This document shows positions 1 to 5,657 of a stretch of DNA of 6,107 bases, in pieces. Position 1 is the stretch's first letter. Each line of letters starts with the position of its first letter. The notes beneath the pieces were generated by a model. The model was not told the DNA's origin. It ran no database searches and saw nothing but the letters and a program-made list of their open reading frames with translations. Source of the stretch: CAXBGS01 sp963975425 (GTDB lineage Bacteria > Planctomycetota > Planctomycetia > Pirellulales > Pirellulaceae); NCBI GenBank assembly GCA_963975425.1, contig CAXBGS010000028.1:1-6107 (forward strand), given 5' to 3'. A program made the translations under genes and the position numbers.

Positions 1-28
1 TTCACGCGCATCCCATGTCCGCAACTCA

Positions 29-55
29 TGTCCGGCCGCTCACGCGTCACGGCTC
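29..55 (+). repeat. REP-like half unit (left arm only) next to the RAYT stop codon
   Basis: This is the left arm of the same palindrome found five times at 647-1039, starting TGTCCGGCCGCT and ending CACGGCTC. It ends four bases before the transposase stop codon (60-62, TAA on the minus strand). No right arm follows, because the transposase gene begins there. Together with the preceding bases, 21-55 matches 639-673 on the other side of the gene with two mismatches. REP elements placed beside their RAYT are typical of REPtrons. The half-unit form suggests that the gene interrupted a unit or that the unit decayed. Confidence 0.8.
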
Positions 56-59
56 TTGG

Positions 60-545
60 TTACATGACATCTCGATCTTTGCGATCCTGGGCTTCGTTCA
101 CGTACAACACGCATTGCTCAATATCGGATTCGGTGTCCAAGAATTCGATGTCACCTTTCGCGGTCCAAACCGGGCGATCTTTCCAAATGTCAAATGCCAG
201 GCGAAGCTCTTTTGTTGCTTTGGCTTTTAATTGATCTCGGACCAACCTAGGGTCGTACTCCGGTGCCGTTACAACCAAATGCACGTGGTTGGTTCGAACG
301 GAAACGGCCCACAACGTCCACGACCGCACTCCACAGATTTCTCGGACGGCAGCGTCGGTCGTTCGCTGCATTGAGTGATCTAGCACGATCACATCGTGCA
401 TCAGACGATCCCGATGCCAGACCTCCAAGTTGGGTCGCGGAGGCTGGATGCCAACACTCGCGTGCCTCCAACCTCGCATGTCTCCAGAGAGAAACGTTCC
501 GTACACTGTCCAGGTGAGAAACAAACCGATTGGAGTGGTATTCAT
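60..545 (-). CDS. REP-associated tyrosine transposase (RAYT), Y1/HUH single-strand transposase family, 161 aa
   Basis: This is a small HUH-type nuclease related to IS200/IS605 TnpA. Such proteins are domesticated transposases that nick single-stranded DNA at hairpins and are thought to spread REP palindromes. The N-terminus carries the family string GLFLTWTVYGTFLSGD (residues 7-22). The HUH motif is TNHVHLVV, with metal-binding His87 and His89. The candidate catalytic tyrosine is Tyr148 in CVLYVNEAQ, preceded by a basic helix (KAKATKELR, 107-115) and a W-x-x-x-G-x-x-x-FL stretch (127-136). All expected catalytic residues appear present, so the gene looks intact. Length is typical for a RAYT core, without a long C-terminal tail. 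The start is ATG at 545, with a G-run (complement of 555-559) about ten bases upstream. It is flanked by matching REP-like palindromes (29-55 and 647-1039), which supports the assignment. No partner TnpB is seen. Confidence 0.9.
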   Translation of the reverse strand: MNTTPIGLFLTWTVYGTFLSGDMRGWRHASVGIQPPRPNLEVWHRDRLMHDVIVLDHSMQRTTDAAVREICGVRSWTLWAVSVRTNHVHLVVTAPEYDPRLVRDQLKAKATKELRLAFDIWKDRPVWTAKGDIEFLDTESDIEQCVLYVNEAQDRKDRDVM

Positions 546-646
546 CGCAAAAAGCCCCCGGTGTTGCGATCGTGTCGAAGATGATCCAGCAGCAGTGGGG
601 TCAGTTTAAGGGAACGCACCGGGACGATCGAGCGTGATGCAACTCA

Positions 647-716
647 TGCCCGGCCGCTGACGCGTCACGGCTCACATCCAAAGTCCCGCGAGCCGCGGGC
701 CGTAAGGCACCGGGCA
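647..716 (+). repeat. REP-like palindrome unit 1
   Basis: A 70-base hairpin unit closest to the transposase start. The left arm has CGCTGACGCGTCACGG where units 2 and 3 have CGCTCACGCGTCGCGG. The right arm reads CGAGCCGCGGGCCGTAAGG. It pairs less well than units 2 and 3, with extra mismatches near the loop and in the central helix. The first 27 bases and the preceding GCAACTCA match the half unit at 21-55. Confidence 0.85.
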
Positions 717-742
717 CCTGCGCGCGATACATAACGTGACTA

Positions 743-811
743 TGCCCGGCCGCTCACGCGTCGCGGCTCACATCACAATCCCCTGAGCCGCGGGCCGTGA
801 GGCACCGGGCA
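743..811 (+). repeat. REP-like palindrome unit 2
   Basis: A 69-base unit with arms 743-770 and 784-811 and a 13-nt loop at 771-783. Comparing the right arm with the reverse complement of the left gives 22 of 28 pairs. The stem is divided into 9 bp, a 3x3 internal loop, 6 bp, a second 3x3 internal loop and 7 bp. Regular internal mismatches are a usual property of REP hairpins recognised by RAYTs. Confidence 0.88.
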
Positions 812-837
812 CCTGCGCGCAAAACCTAACGTGACAG

Positions 838-905
838 TGCCCGGCCGCTCACGCGTCGCGGCTCACATCACAATCCTCTGAGCCGCGGGCCGTGAGGCAC
901 CGGGC
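838..905 (+). repeat. REP-like palindrome unit 3
   Basis: Almost the same as unit 2. The left arm (838-865) is identical over its length, the loop contains CATCACAATC, and the right arm (from 879) is identical except that the final A is replaced by C. It keeps both 3x3 internal loops. Near identity with unit 2, including the spacer before it, points to a recent tandem duplication. Confidence 0.88.
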
Positions 906-934
906 CCTCCGCGTGCTATGCATACCGCAACTCA

Positions 935-996
935 GGCTTGGCCGCTGACGCGTCGCGGCTCACATTCAAATCCCCGCGGGCCGTACGGCACCGGGC
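935..996 (+). repeat. REP-like palindrome unit 4, shortened
   Basis: The left arm is present (GGCCGCTGACGCGTCGCGG), though its first bases are altered (GGCTTGG). The right arm lacks the five bases TGAGC next to the loop and reads CCGCGGGCCGTACGG, ending CACCGGGC. The loss shortens the loop-proximal helix, so the unit is probably a poorer hairpin. Its preceding bases CGCAACTCA resemble those before units 0 and 1 rather than those before units 2 and 3. Confidence 0.78.
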
Positions 997-1023
997 GCCC
1001 TCGCGCAACTCTTGCCGCATCAT

Positions 1024-1039
1024 CCCCGGCCGCTGACGT
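1024..1039 (+). repeat. REP-like palindrome unit 5, truncated stub
   Basis: Only CCCCGGCCGCTGACG of a left arm remains, after which the sequence leaves the repeat. The stub lies 13 bp before the putative -35 box of the beta-propeller gene, marking the right edge of the array. Confidence 0.65.
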
Positions 1040-1051
1040 ATGAACGGTTCC

Positions 1052-1079
1052 TTTACGTTAAACTGGCGGGATCGATAAT
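1052..1079 (+). promoter_or_regulatory. Putative sigma-70-like promoter for the beta-propeller gene
   Basis: TTTACG (1052-1057, 4 of 6 to consensus) and GATAAT (1074-1079, 5 of 6) are separated by 16 bp. A transcript would begin near 1086, giving a leader of about 24 nt that contains GGAG before the ATG at 1110. This would exclude the alternative TTG start at 1080. It is a prediction from sequence only. Confidence 0.4.
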
Positions 1080-1096
1080 TTGCCCCCCCTTTCTTC

Positions 1097-1100
1097 GGAG
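1097..1100 (+). promoter_or_regulatory. Ribosome binding site GGAG that decides the start at 1110
   Basis: GGAG ends nine bases before the ATG at 1110. That is a normal distance and favours this start over the in-frame TTG at 1080, which has no such site and would place ten polar residues before the signal peptide. Confidence 0.6.
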
Positions 1101-1109
1101 CCTGCCCTG

Positions 1110-2123
1110 ATGCCGATTCGCACTTTTTTGCTTGCGCTGTCCGCTACGATCACTCTTTGCTTGTCGACCAACGCGGAAGATGCGTCCGGCACGGTCCAAC
1201 CTGTCCGAATGGGCTGCGGCATCATGACGTTCGATACCGTTCCCGGCTGGGGGCTGCGTCCTGACGGCAGTTCGGCGATCGGACCGACGCATGGCGCGGT
1301 GGTGATCGACACCGACGGCAACATTTACACCAGTGCACAGGCCGGGATCTTTGTCTTCACACCCGAAGGATCGCTGATCAAGAGCTATGAAGGCGAGGAA
1401 TACGCCAACTGCCATGACATGGAAATCCGCAACGAAGATGGCGTCGATTACATCTATGCCGCAAGAAACAAGAACGCGGAAGGCATGAAGTTCAACGCAC
1501 ACACTGGCGAGATCGTGCTGAAATTGCCGTTCCCGCAGGAATCCGGCCTCGACTTAAAAAAGTTTAACCCCACCGCCATCACCGTTGCCCAAAACGGAAA
1601 CATCTACCTTTCCGACGGCTACGCCAGTAACCACATCTTCATTTTCGACAAGAGTGGAAAATACTTGACGCACTTTGGTGAAAAAGGCAACGAGCTAAAG
1701 CAGTTCAATACCGCGCACGGCATGACGCTGGACACACGATACGAACCGAACCGTCTCCTCATTTGCGATCGCAATCACGAACCCAAAGGCCGCCTGCTTC
1801 ATTACACGTTGGACGGTGAGTTCATTGAAGAAGTGATCACCGGGCTGGGGATGCCCACATCCGCATCCATCCAAGGCGACTATGTTTCTGTGCCCGATTT
1901 GCATGGTCGACTGGTCATCTTGGACAAGACCAATACGATCATGGCTGTGCTCGGCCACAATCCTGACATCGCCAAAGGCAAAAACTATCGAATCCCTCAA
2001 GAAGAATGGGTGGAAGGCATCTTCAGTGGCACGCACGGTTCGTACTGGGACGCTGATGGAAACCTTTACGTCCAAGACTGGAACATCTCCGGACGCATCA
2101 TGAAGCTCGCTCGCGTTGAGTAG
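1110..2123 (+). CDS. Secreted NHL/six-bladed beta-propeller protein, peptidylglycine alpha-amidating lyase (PAL)-like, 337 aa
   Basis: The first 22 residues form a signal peptide (basic start MPIR, hydrophobic LLALSATITLCL, cleavage after TNA), so the protein is exported. The rest shows repeated propeller strings such as DTDGNIYTS, AQNGNIYLSDGY and DADGNLYVQD. The middle resembles the lyase domain of eukaryotic peptidylglycine amidating enzyme: P-T-A-I-T-V, then SDGYASNHIFIF, SGKYLTHFGE, AHGMTLD and ICDRNHEPKGR. Candidate metal ligands are His102 (CHDMEI), His203 (AHGM) and His309 (THGS). Candidate catalytic residues are Tyr171 (SDGY) and Arg221 (CDR). These matches are from recalled PAL sequences, not from an alignment program. 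PAL splits peptidyl-hydroxyglycine into amide and glyoxylate, but here no copper monooxygenase domain or gene is present, so the substrate is unknown. It could instead be a non-catalytic NHL binding protein. ATG 1110 was chosen over TTG 1080 because of GGAG and the signal peptide. The gene is monocistronic and faces the transporter gene tail to tail. Confidence 0.85.
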   Translation: MPIRTFLLALSATITLCLSTNAEDASGTVQPVRMGCGIMTFDTVPGWGLRPDGSSAIGPTHGAVVIDTDGNIYTSAQAGIFVFTPEGSLIKSYEGEEYANCHDMEIRNEDGVDYIYAARNKNAEGMKFNAHTGEIVLKLPFPQESGLDLKKFNPTAITVAQNGNIYLSDGYASNHIFIFDKSGKYLTHFGEKGNELKQFNTAHGMTLDTRYEPNRLLICDRNHEPKGRLLHYTLDGEFIEEVITGLGMPTSASIQGDYVSVPDLHGRLVILDKTNTIMAVLGHNPDIAKGKNYRIPQEEWVEGIFSGTHGSYWDADGNLYVQDWNISGRIMKLARVE

Positions 2124-2167
2124 ATCCACGTTCCCGATTGCGTTCCCCTGCAAACATCGACTCTGGC

Positions 2168-2204
2168 TGCCGGGCCGGCCTCGAGAGCGAGGCCGGCCAC
2201 GGCA
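2168..2204. terminator. GC-rich hairpin between convergent genes, possible bidirectional terminator
   Basis: The stem GGCCGGCCTCG (2173-2183) pairs with CGAGGCCGGCC (2188-2198) around the loop AGAG. A further five pairs, TGCCG (2168-2172) with CGGCA (2200-2204), extend it past a single bulged A at 2199, giving 16 bp. It sits between the stops at 2123 and 2226, where a two-way terminator is expected. No T-run follows on either strand, so intrinsic termination is uncertain. It may act as a 3' end stabiliser. Confidence 0.55.
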
Positions 2205-2225
2205 AAGACAGTCATCTCTGGCGGT

Positions 2226-4502
2226 TTAGGCCGGTTGCAATGTTGCGACGTCGTTGAGGAACTCGATATTCCCGCTCTTGACGTCGTAGAGTGCTCCGAC
2301 CACCAACACCTTTTCTTCACCGGCGGCGCGGCGAATCGTACCGCTGCGTTCCTGAATCTCTTGAACGGTTCGCAGCACGTTCCGTTTGGCAATTTCATCG
2401 ACAAAGGACTCCTGTTCGGCTTCGGGCAATTCCTTGAATCGGCGGAAATCATCACTGCGGAGGCTCGGCGCGATTTCGTCCACGATCGACTGCAGGTGTT
2501 CGCAACCGGTGGCCTGTTCGATGTTCTTATTCTCGCTCAACAGTTTGACCGACGACGTGACCGCTCCGCAGCGTGTGTGCCCCAGCACGAGCACCAACTT
2601 CACGCCGGCGACGCCCACGGCGTACTCAATGCTGCCCAACGACTTGCTGCCGATAATATTGCCTGCAACCCTAACGCTGAAGATATCACCGATCCCCAGA
2701 TCGAAAACCAACTCGGCCGGCACGCGAGAATCAATGCAACTCAGAATCGCAGCCAGCGGCGTTTGACCGTCGGATGTCGCGTCGACTTGGCGTCCAAAGT
2801 CGCGAGACAAGCGATTGCCGGTTTGGAACCGCCGGTTGCCTTCCCGCAAGATTTCGAGCACCTGCTGCGGAGTCACACGGTCTTGCAACTCACGCGTCGA
2901 ATAGTCGGCAAACTGAATGTCATCCTGCAGTTGGTATTTCTGTCTGAATCCTCGCAAACTCACGGTCACATCGCGCGCCGGACCACGGTTGTTTTTAAAG
3001 TCACGAATCAGACTCAAGACGTCTGGGTCGATGTAGTCAGTACCGCTCGCATCGATCAGCAGACTGCTTCCCGATTTACATTCCGAAAACAGTTTATCGA
3101 GTGCAGCGCGATTAAGAAAACTGACTTGATTGGCAAGTTCGATATGCAGGACGTCACCGCCGATATGCGTTTCGACCACTCGGCGGATGGGACGGCGCAG
3201 GTTGCTGTTAAGGATAAACAACACACTCACGCACAATCCGATCACGATTCCGACCAGCAAGTCGGTGAACACGATCGCCAACAGAGTGATCAGAAACGGT
3301 GCAAACTGGTACCGCCCTTCCTGCCACATTTGCCGAAACAGCTTGGGACTGGCCAATTTGAATCCTGTCACGATCAAGATTGCCGCCAGTGACGCCAGCG
3401 GGATCATGTTGAGATAGGTCGGCAAGAGCACGACCGAAATGACGAGCAGAAAACCGTGCAAGATTGCCGACAATTTGGTTTTCGCCCCCATCCCCACGTT
3501 CACACTACTGCGAACGATCACCGATGTTAACGGCAATCCACCGATCAACCCGGACACGGTGTTTCCGACACCCTGTGCCATCAACTCTCGACTGGGCGGT
3601 GAATCGCGGCGTTCGGGGTCCAGCTTGTCGACCGCTTCCAAGTTCAATAGCGTTTCCAAGGATGCAACGATCGCAATCGTGACCGCTGCCACATAAACCG
3701 TCGGATTGGCCCACTGAGAAAAATCAGGGAACGTCAAAAACGCGAGCACACCACTGACGCTATCGGCCACGGGAATTTGTACCAGGTGCGACTCACCGAT
3801 GGCCCATCCCTTCCCGGCGGTTGAGAATAAGAATTGAAGTCCGACCCCGATCAGTACAACGATCAGCGGCGCCGGCACGACTGAATTTTTGAGTGGTTTG
3901 ATGCGGTCCCAAAAGAAGAGAATCGCGATCGACGCCAACCCAACGACGGCCGCTCCGTAATGGATATCGCCGAGGACGACGTTCAGAAACTCGCTGAATG
4001 TGTTTTCGTTGTCCGGTTGTGAGAACGACATGTCGCCTTCGGGATCGTTGTCATGTCCGAACAGGTGTGGTATCTGTTTCAAAATCAGAATCACACCGAT
4101 CGCGGCCAAGAGTCCCTTGATGACGCTGGACGGAAAGAACGCCGACAAGGCACCTGCCCTCGCGACGCCCAAACCGATCTGCAACAGGCCGGCAAACACG
4201 ACTGCCAACAGAAATGCGTCATAGGATCCGAGGGCCGCAATCTGTGACGCGACGATCGCGGTCAGTCCCGCGGCGGGCCCACTGACGCTGGTGTGTGATC
4301 CACTTAGCGATCCAACCACGATGCCGCCGACGATGCCGGCCAGCAGACCCGAAAAAAGTGGCGCCCCCGAAGCAAGCGCGATGCCGAGACATAACGGAAG
4401 GGCGACCAAGAAAACCACCACACTTGCGGTGATATCCCGAGTCAACGTCACAGAGGTAGGGCCTGTTGGACTTGGTGTCGAAGTTTCGGTTGCTGCAGAC
4501 AT
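2226..4502 (-). CDS. SulP-family anion (bicarbonate) transporter fused to STAS and beta-carbonic anhydrase domains, 758 aa
   Basis: Three parts in order. Residues 21-431 form the SulP membrane domain, with many hydrophobic segments from about 24-48 to 404-431. It includes SGPAAGLTAI (74-83) and the family signature region 286-348 (SRELMAQGVGN, SVIVRSSVNVGMGAKT). Residues 445-533 form a cytosolic STAS domain around LLIDASGTDYIDPD. Residues 543-758 form a beta-carbonic anhydrase with the zinc site CIDSR (Cys589, Asp591, Arg593), VRVAGN, and HTRC (His642, Cys645). The anhydrase interconverts CO2 and bicarbonate, so the fused transporter probably moves bicarbonate, often with Na+ in this family, though sulfate cannot be excluded. 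SulP-anhydrase fusions are known in bacteria. All catalytic ligands are present. ATG 4502 is preferred. An in-frame TTG at 4553 would add 17 polar residues without a ribosome site. No clear Shine-Dalgarno precedes either start. Confidence 0.93.
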   Translation of the reverse strand: MSAATETSTPSPTGPTSVTLTRDITASVVVFLVALPLCLGIALASGAPLFSGLLAGIVGGIVVGSLSGSHTSVSGPAAGLTAIVASQIAALGSYDAFLLAVVFAGLLQIGLGVARAGALSAFFPSSVIKGLLAAIGVILILKQIPHLFGHDNDPEGDMSFSQPDNENTFSEFLNVVLGDIHYGAAVVGLASIAILFFWDRIKPLKNSVVPAPLIVVLIGVGLQFLFSTAGKGWAIGESHLVQIPVADSVSGVLAFLTFPDFSQWANPTVYVAAVTIAIVASLETLLNLEAVDKLDPERRDSPPSRELMAQGVGNTVSGLIGGLPLTSVIVRSSVNVGMGAKTKLSAILHGFLLVISVVLLPTYLNMIPLASLAAILIVTGFKLASPKLFRQMWQEGRYQFAPFLITLLAIVFTDLLVGIVIGLCVSVLFILNSNLRRPIRRVVETHIGGDVLHIELANQVSFLNRAALDKLFSECKSGSSLLIDASGTDYIDPDVLSLIRDFKNNRGPARDVTVSLRGFRQKYQLQDDIQFADYSTRELQDRVTPQQVLEILREGNRRFQTGNRLSRDFGRQVDATSDGQTPLAAILSCIDSRVPAELVFDLGIGDIFSVRVAGNIIGSKSLGSIEYAVGVAGVKLVLVLGHTRCGAVTSSVKLLSENKNIEQATGCEHLQSIVDEIAPSLRSDDFRRFKELPEAEQESFVDEIAKRNVLRTVQEIQERSGTIRRAAGEEKVLVVGALYDVKSGNIEFLNDVATLQPA

Positions 4503-4815
4503 GACGTCGATGGACTCTGATTGGTGTGAGGCTAAGACGGATCGGTATCGCAAAATAAGTACTCGAGCATCACCGCAGGCATCCTCGAGATTGAAAACTC
4601 ACGCAGACGGGCAGAACGTCATCAATGCGAGCGCCACGCTTGACCGGGGCAATCGAGCCAAGATGGGTCAACCCCATTGCACTTTTCGAAACGAACCGGG
4701 CAAGCATCCTTCCGTCTGAAAACTGGTTCAAGGACCAAGAAATCGAAAAGATGCAAGAGCGGATCACGACGCAAACTAACAAAGCGCGGCGCAGAGAACC
4801 TGCCGAATCATTCGC
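4503..4815. other. Intergenic region upstream of the SulP-carbonic anhydrase gene
   Basis: This 313-bp stretch between the transporter start and the stop of the small upstream gene must hold the transporter promoter if the gene is transcribed alone. I could not find a convincing -35/-10 pair on the minus strand. Short open frames exist on both strands (for example 4570-4782 minus, starting with TTG), but their translations look like random composition and have no recognisable motif. No repeat or RNA gene is seen. Confidence 0.5.
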
Positions 4816-5160
4816 TTAACAGAGCAACGGTGCAAGCGCGCCATTTCGAAGCCGATTTCGACCAAAGCGATGGCCGGTAAAAGGATGGGGCGAATCGAAG
4901 TGTCCGTCACCATGAGCAAATCGGATCGCTTCGACCAACTCAAACCGCCGACATTGCTTCAGTCGTCGGTCGCGTGTGCCGGCGAAGATTTCGCTGGCGT
5001 CTTCGACCAGAGTCTCCGATTCGCTGTCGGCTGACTGTACCGACTGGCAAACAGGAGCCGCCGAACCAGAACATGACAATGCCAGCACGAGCAGCGCACA
5101 CCGCAACACCCCGAAACGGGTCGGACGGTCCGGCGACTGGAAAAACATTGTCGAAGTCAT
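4816..5160 (-). CDS. Small hypothetical exported protein, 114 aa
   Basis: I do not recognise this protein. Its N-terminal third looks like a real signal sequence: arginines at 12, 15 and 20, then CALLVLALSCSGSAA (21-35). It could be cleaved after Ala35, or lipidated at Cys30, although ALSC is a poor lipobox. An acidic stretch follows (SADSESETLVEDASE), then a basic, His- and Arg-rich tail with no known motif. ATG at 5160 is preferred, with GGGAA (complement of 5174-5178) about 13 bases upstream. ATG at 5148 or TTG at 5187 are alternatives. The tail (from about residue 52) has a composition close to that of non-coding frames, so a frameshifted or chance open frame is possible. It lies 313 bp upstream of the transporter in the same direction, too far for a tight operon. 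Confidence 0.42.
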   Translation of the reverse strand: MTSTMFFQSPDRPTRFGVLRCALLVLALSCSGSAAPVCQSVQSADSESETLVEDASEIFAGTRDRRLKQCRRFELVEAIRFAHGDGHFDSPHPFTGHRFGRNRLRNGALAPLLC

Positions 5161-5657
5161 TTGCAGCTGGTTCCCATAGGAAAGCAAATTTTAGGCAAAT
5201 GGCTGTTCGCAGGGCAGGCCAAAAACGATAGACACGCCCAATTGATGGAACAATAATACACGAAAACGATTTCCACAATTTAGTTTCGTGAAAAAGACTT
5301 CGTTTGTTCAGTATTTCTTCGCTTTGGCAATGATCTTGCGGTAATTTTATCTGCACGATGATGGTCCGTGCGAGCGCAATCCTGGCTGATCAAAGGGAAG
5401 CCGCCCCAGCGGAAAGCACGACCACCTTAAGGACATGCCGGCGCCGAACGTGGCTGCATTGCAACAGCACAACCGTCGCCAAGCCGCGAACCGAGACAGT
5501 TGTACACCAACCTGTGGATGCTAGCTTCGATCGGCTTTTCCGGTGCCGCCACCCAACAGCGCCACAGCTGAATGTTCCGACTTATCACATGGCGACCAAC
5601 CGAATCGCTGTGCTACGAATTGCATTCTTGAGCCATCAAACAGACGGATTTAGATCG
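5161..5657. other. Divergent intergenic region, no supported gene
   Basis: About 500 bp between the divergent small exported protein and the winged-helix gene. Bases 5240-5355 are noticeably AT-richer than the rest of the window (for example CAATAATACACG and GGTAATTTTATCTG), as expected for promoters. A minus-strand TATTAT (complement of 5253-5258) could be a -10 box and TTGGCA at 5324-5329 could be a plus-strand -35 box, but neither has a good partner at the right distance. From 5358 to 5657 the frame is open upstream of the winged-helix start. Its translation is a Thr/Arg/Cys-rich string without domain features, so I read it as leader rather than coding. No palindromes of the REP type occur here. 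Confidence 0.5.

Larger units (their letters stand above)
639..1039 (+). repeat. Tandem array of REP-like palindromes (about 95-bp period, five units)
   Basis: Five related units start at about 647, 743, 838, 935 and 1024, giving spacings of 96, 95, 97 and 89 bp. Each complete unit is a left arm (TGCCCGGCCGCT..GGCTCA), a 12-14 nt loop (CATCACAATC-like) and a right arm (TGAGCCGCGGG..CACCGGGCA). The bases between units 1-2 and 2-3 are also conserved (26 nt each, sharing CCTGCGCGC and TAACGTGAC), so the array grew by duplication of a whole 95-bp module. Degeneration increases toward the right end. The array fills the space between the RAYT and the promoter of the beta-propeller gene and holds no convincing open frame. 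It is probably the substrate or product of the adjacent RAYT. Confidence 0.88.

Noticed and set aside
60..545. Complete IS200/IS605 insertion sequence
   Set aside because: There is no TnpB, and the flanking repeats are REP-like palindromes present in many copies rather than element-specific ends, so RAYT fits better.
639..1039. CRISPR array
   Set aside because: The repeating part is a 69-bp palindrome and the 26-nt stretches between units are themselves conserved rather than unique. No cas genes are present.
1080..1109. TTG start of the beta-propeller protein at 1080
   Set aside because: It would overlap the putative -10 box, lacks a ribosome site and puts ten residues before a normal signal peptide.
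1053..1502. Minus-strand open frame of 149 codons across the start of the beta-propeller gene
   Set aside because: It is antisense to the signal peptide and first propeller blades and covers the promoter. Its translation shows no motif.
2235..3392. Long open frame on the plus strand (385 codons) antisense to the transporter-anhydrase gene
   Set aside because: The opposite strand carries clear SulP, STAS and carbonic anhydrase motifs. The plus-strand translation has no recognisable domain and is a mirror of the real gene's codon bias.
4291..4719. Plus-strand open frame of 142 codons over the 5' end of the transporter gene
   Set aside because: It overlaps the conserved N-terminal membrane segments on the other strand, and its translation is Thr/Ala/Arg-rich with no domain.
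4940..5356. Minus-strand open frame of 138 codons overlapping the small exported protein
   Set aside because: It crosses the AT-rich promoter-like region, has no signal peptide or domain, and the overlapping frame with a good signal sequence is more credible.
5358..5657. N-terminal extension of the winged-helix protein from ATG 5358
   Set aside because: The extra 100 residues are Thr/Arg/Cys/His-rich without structure. The ATG at 5658 gives the usual compact single-domain length.
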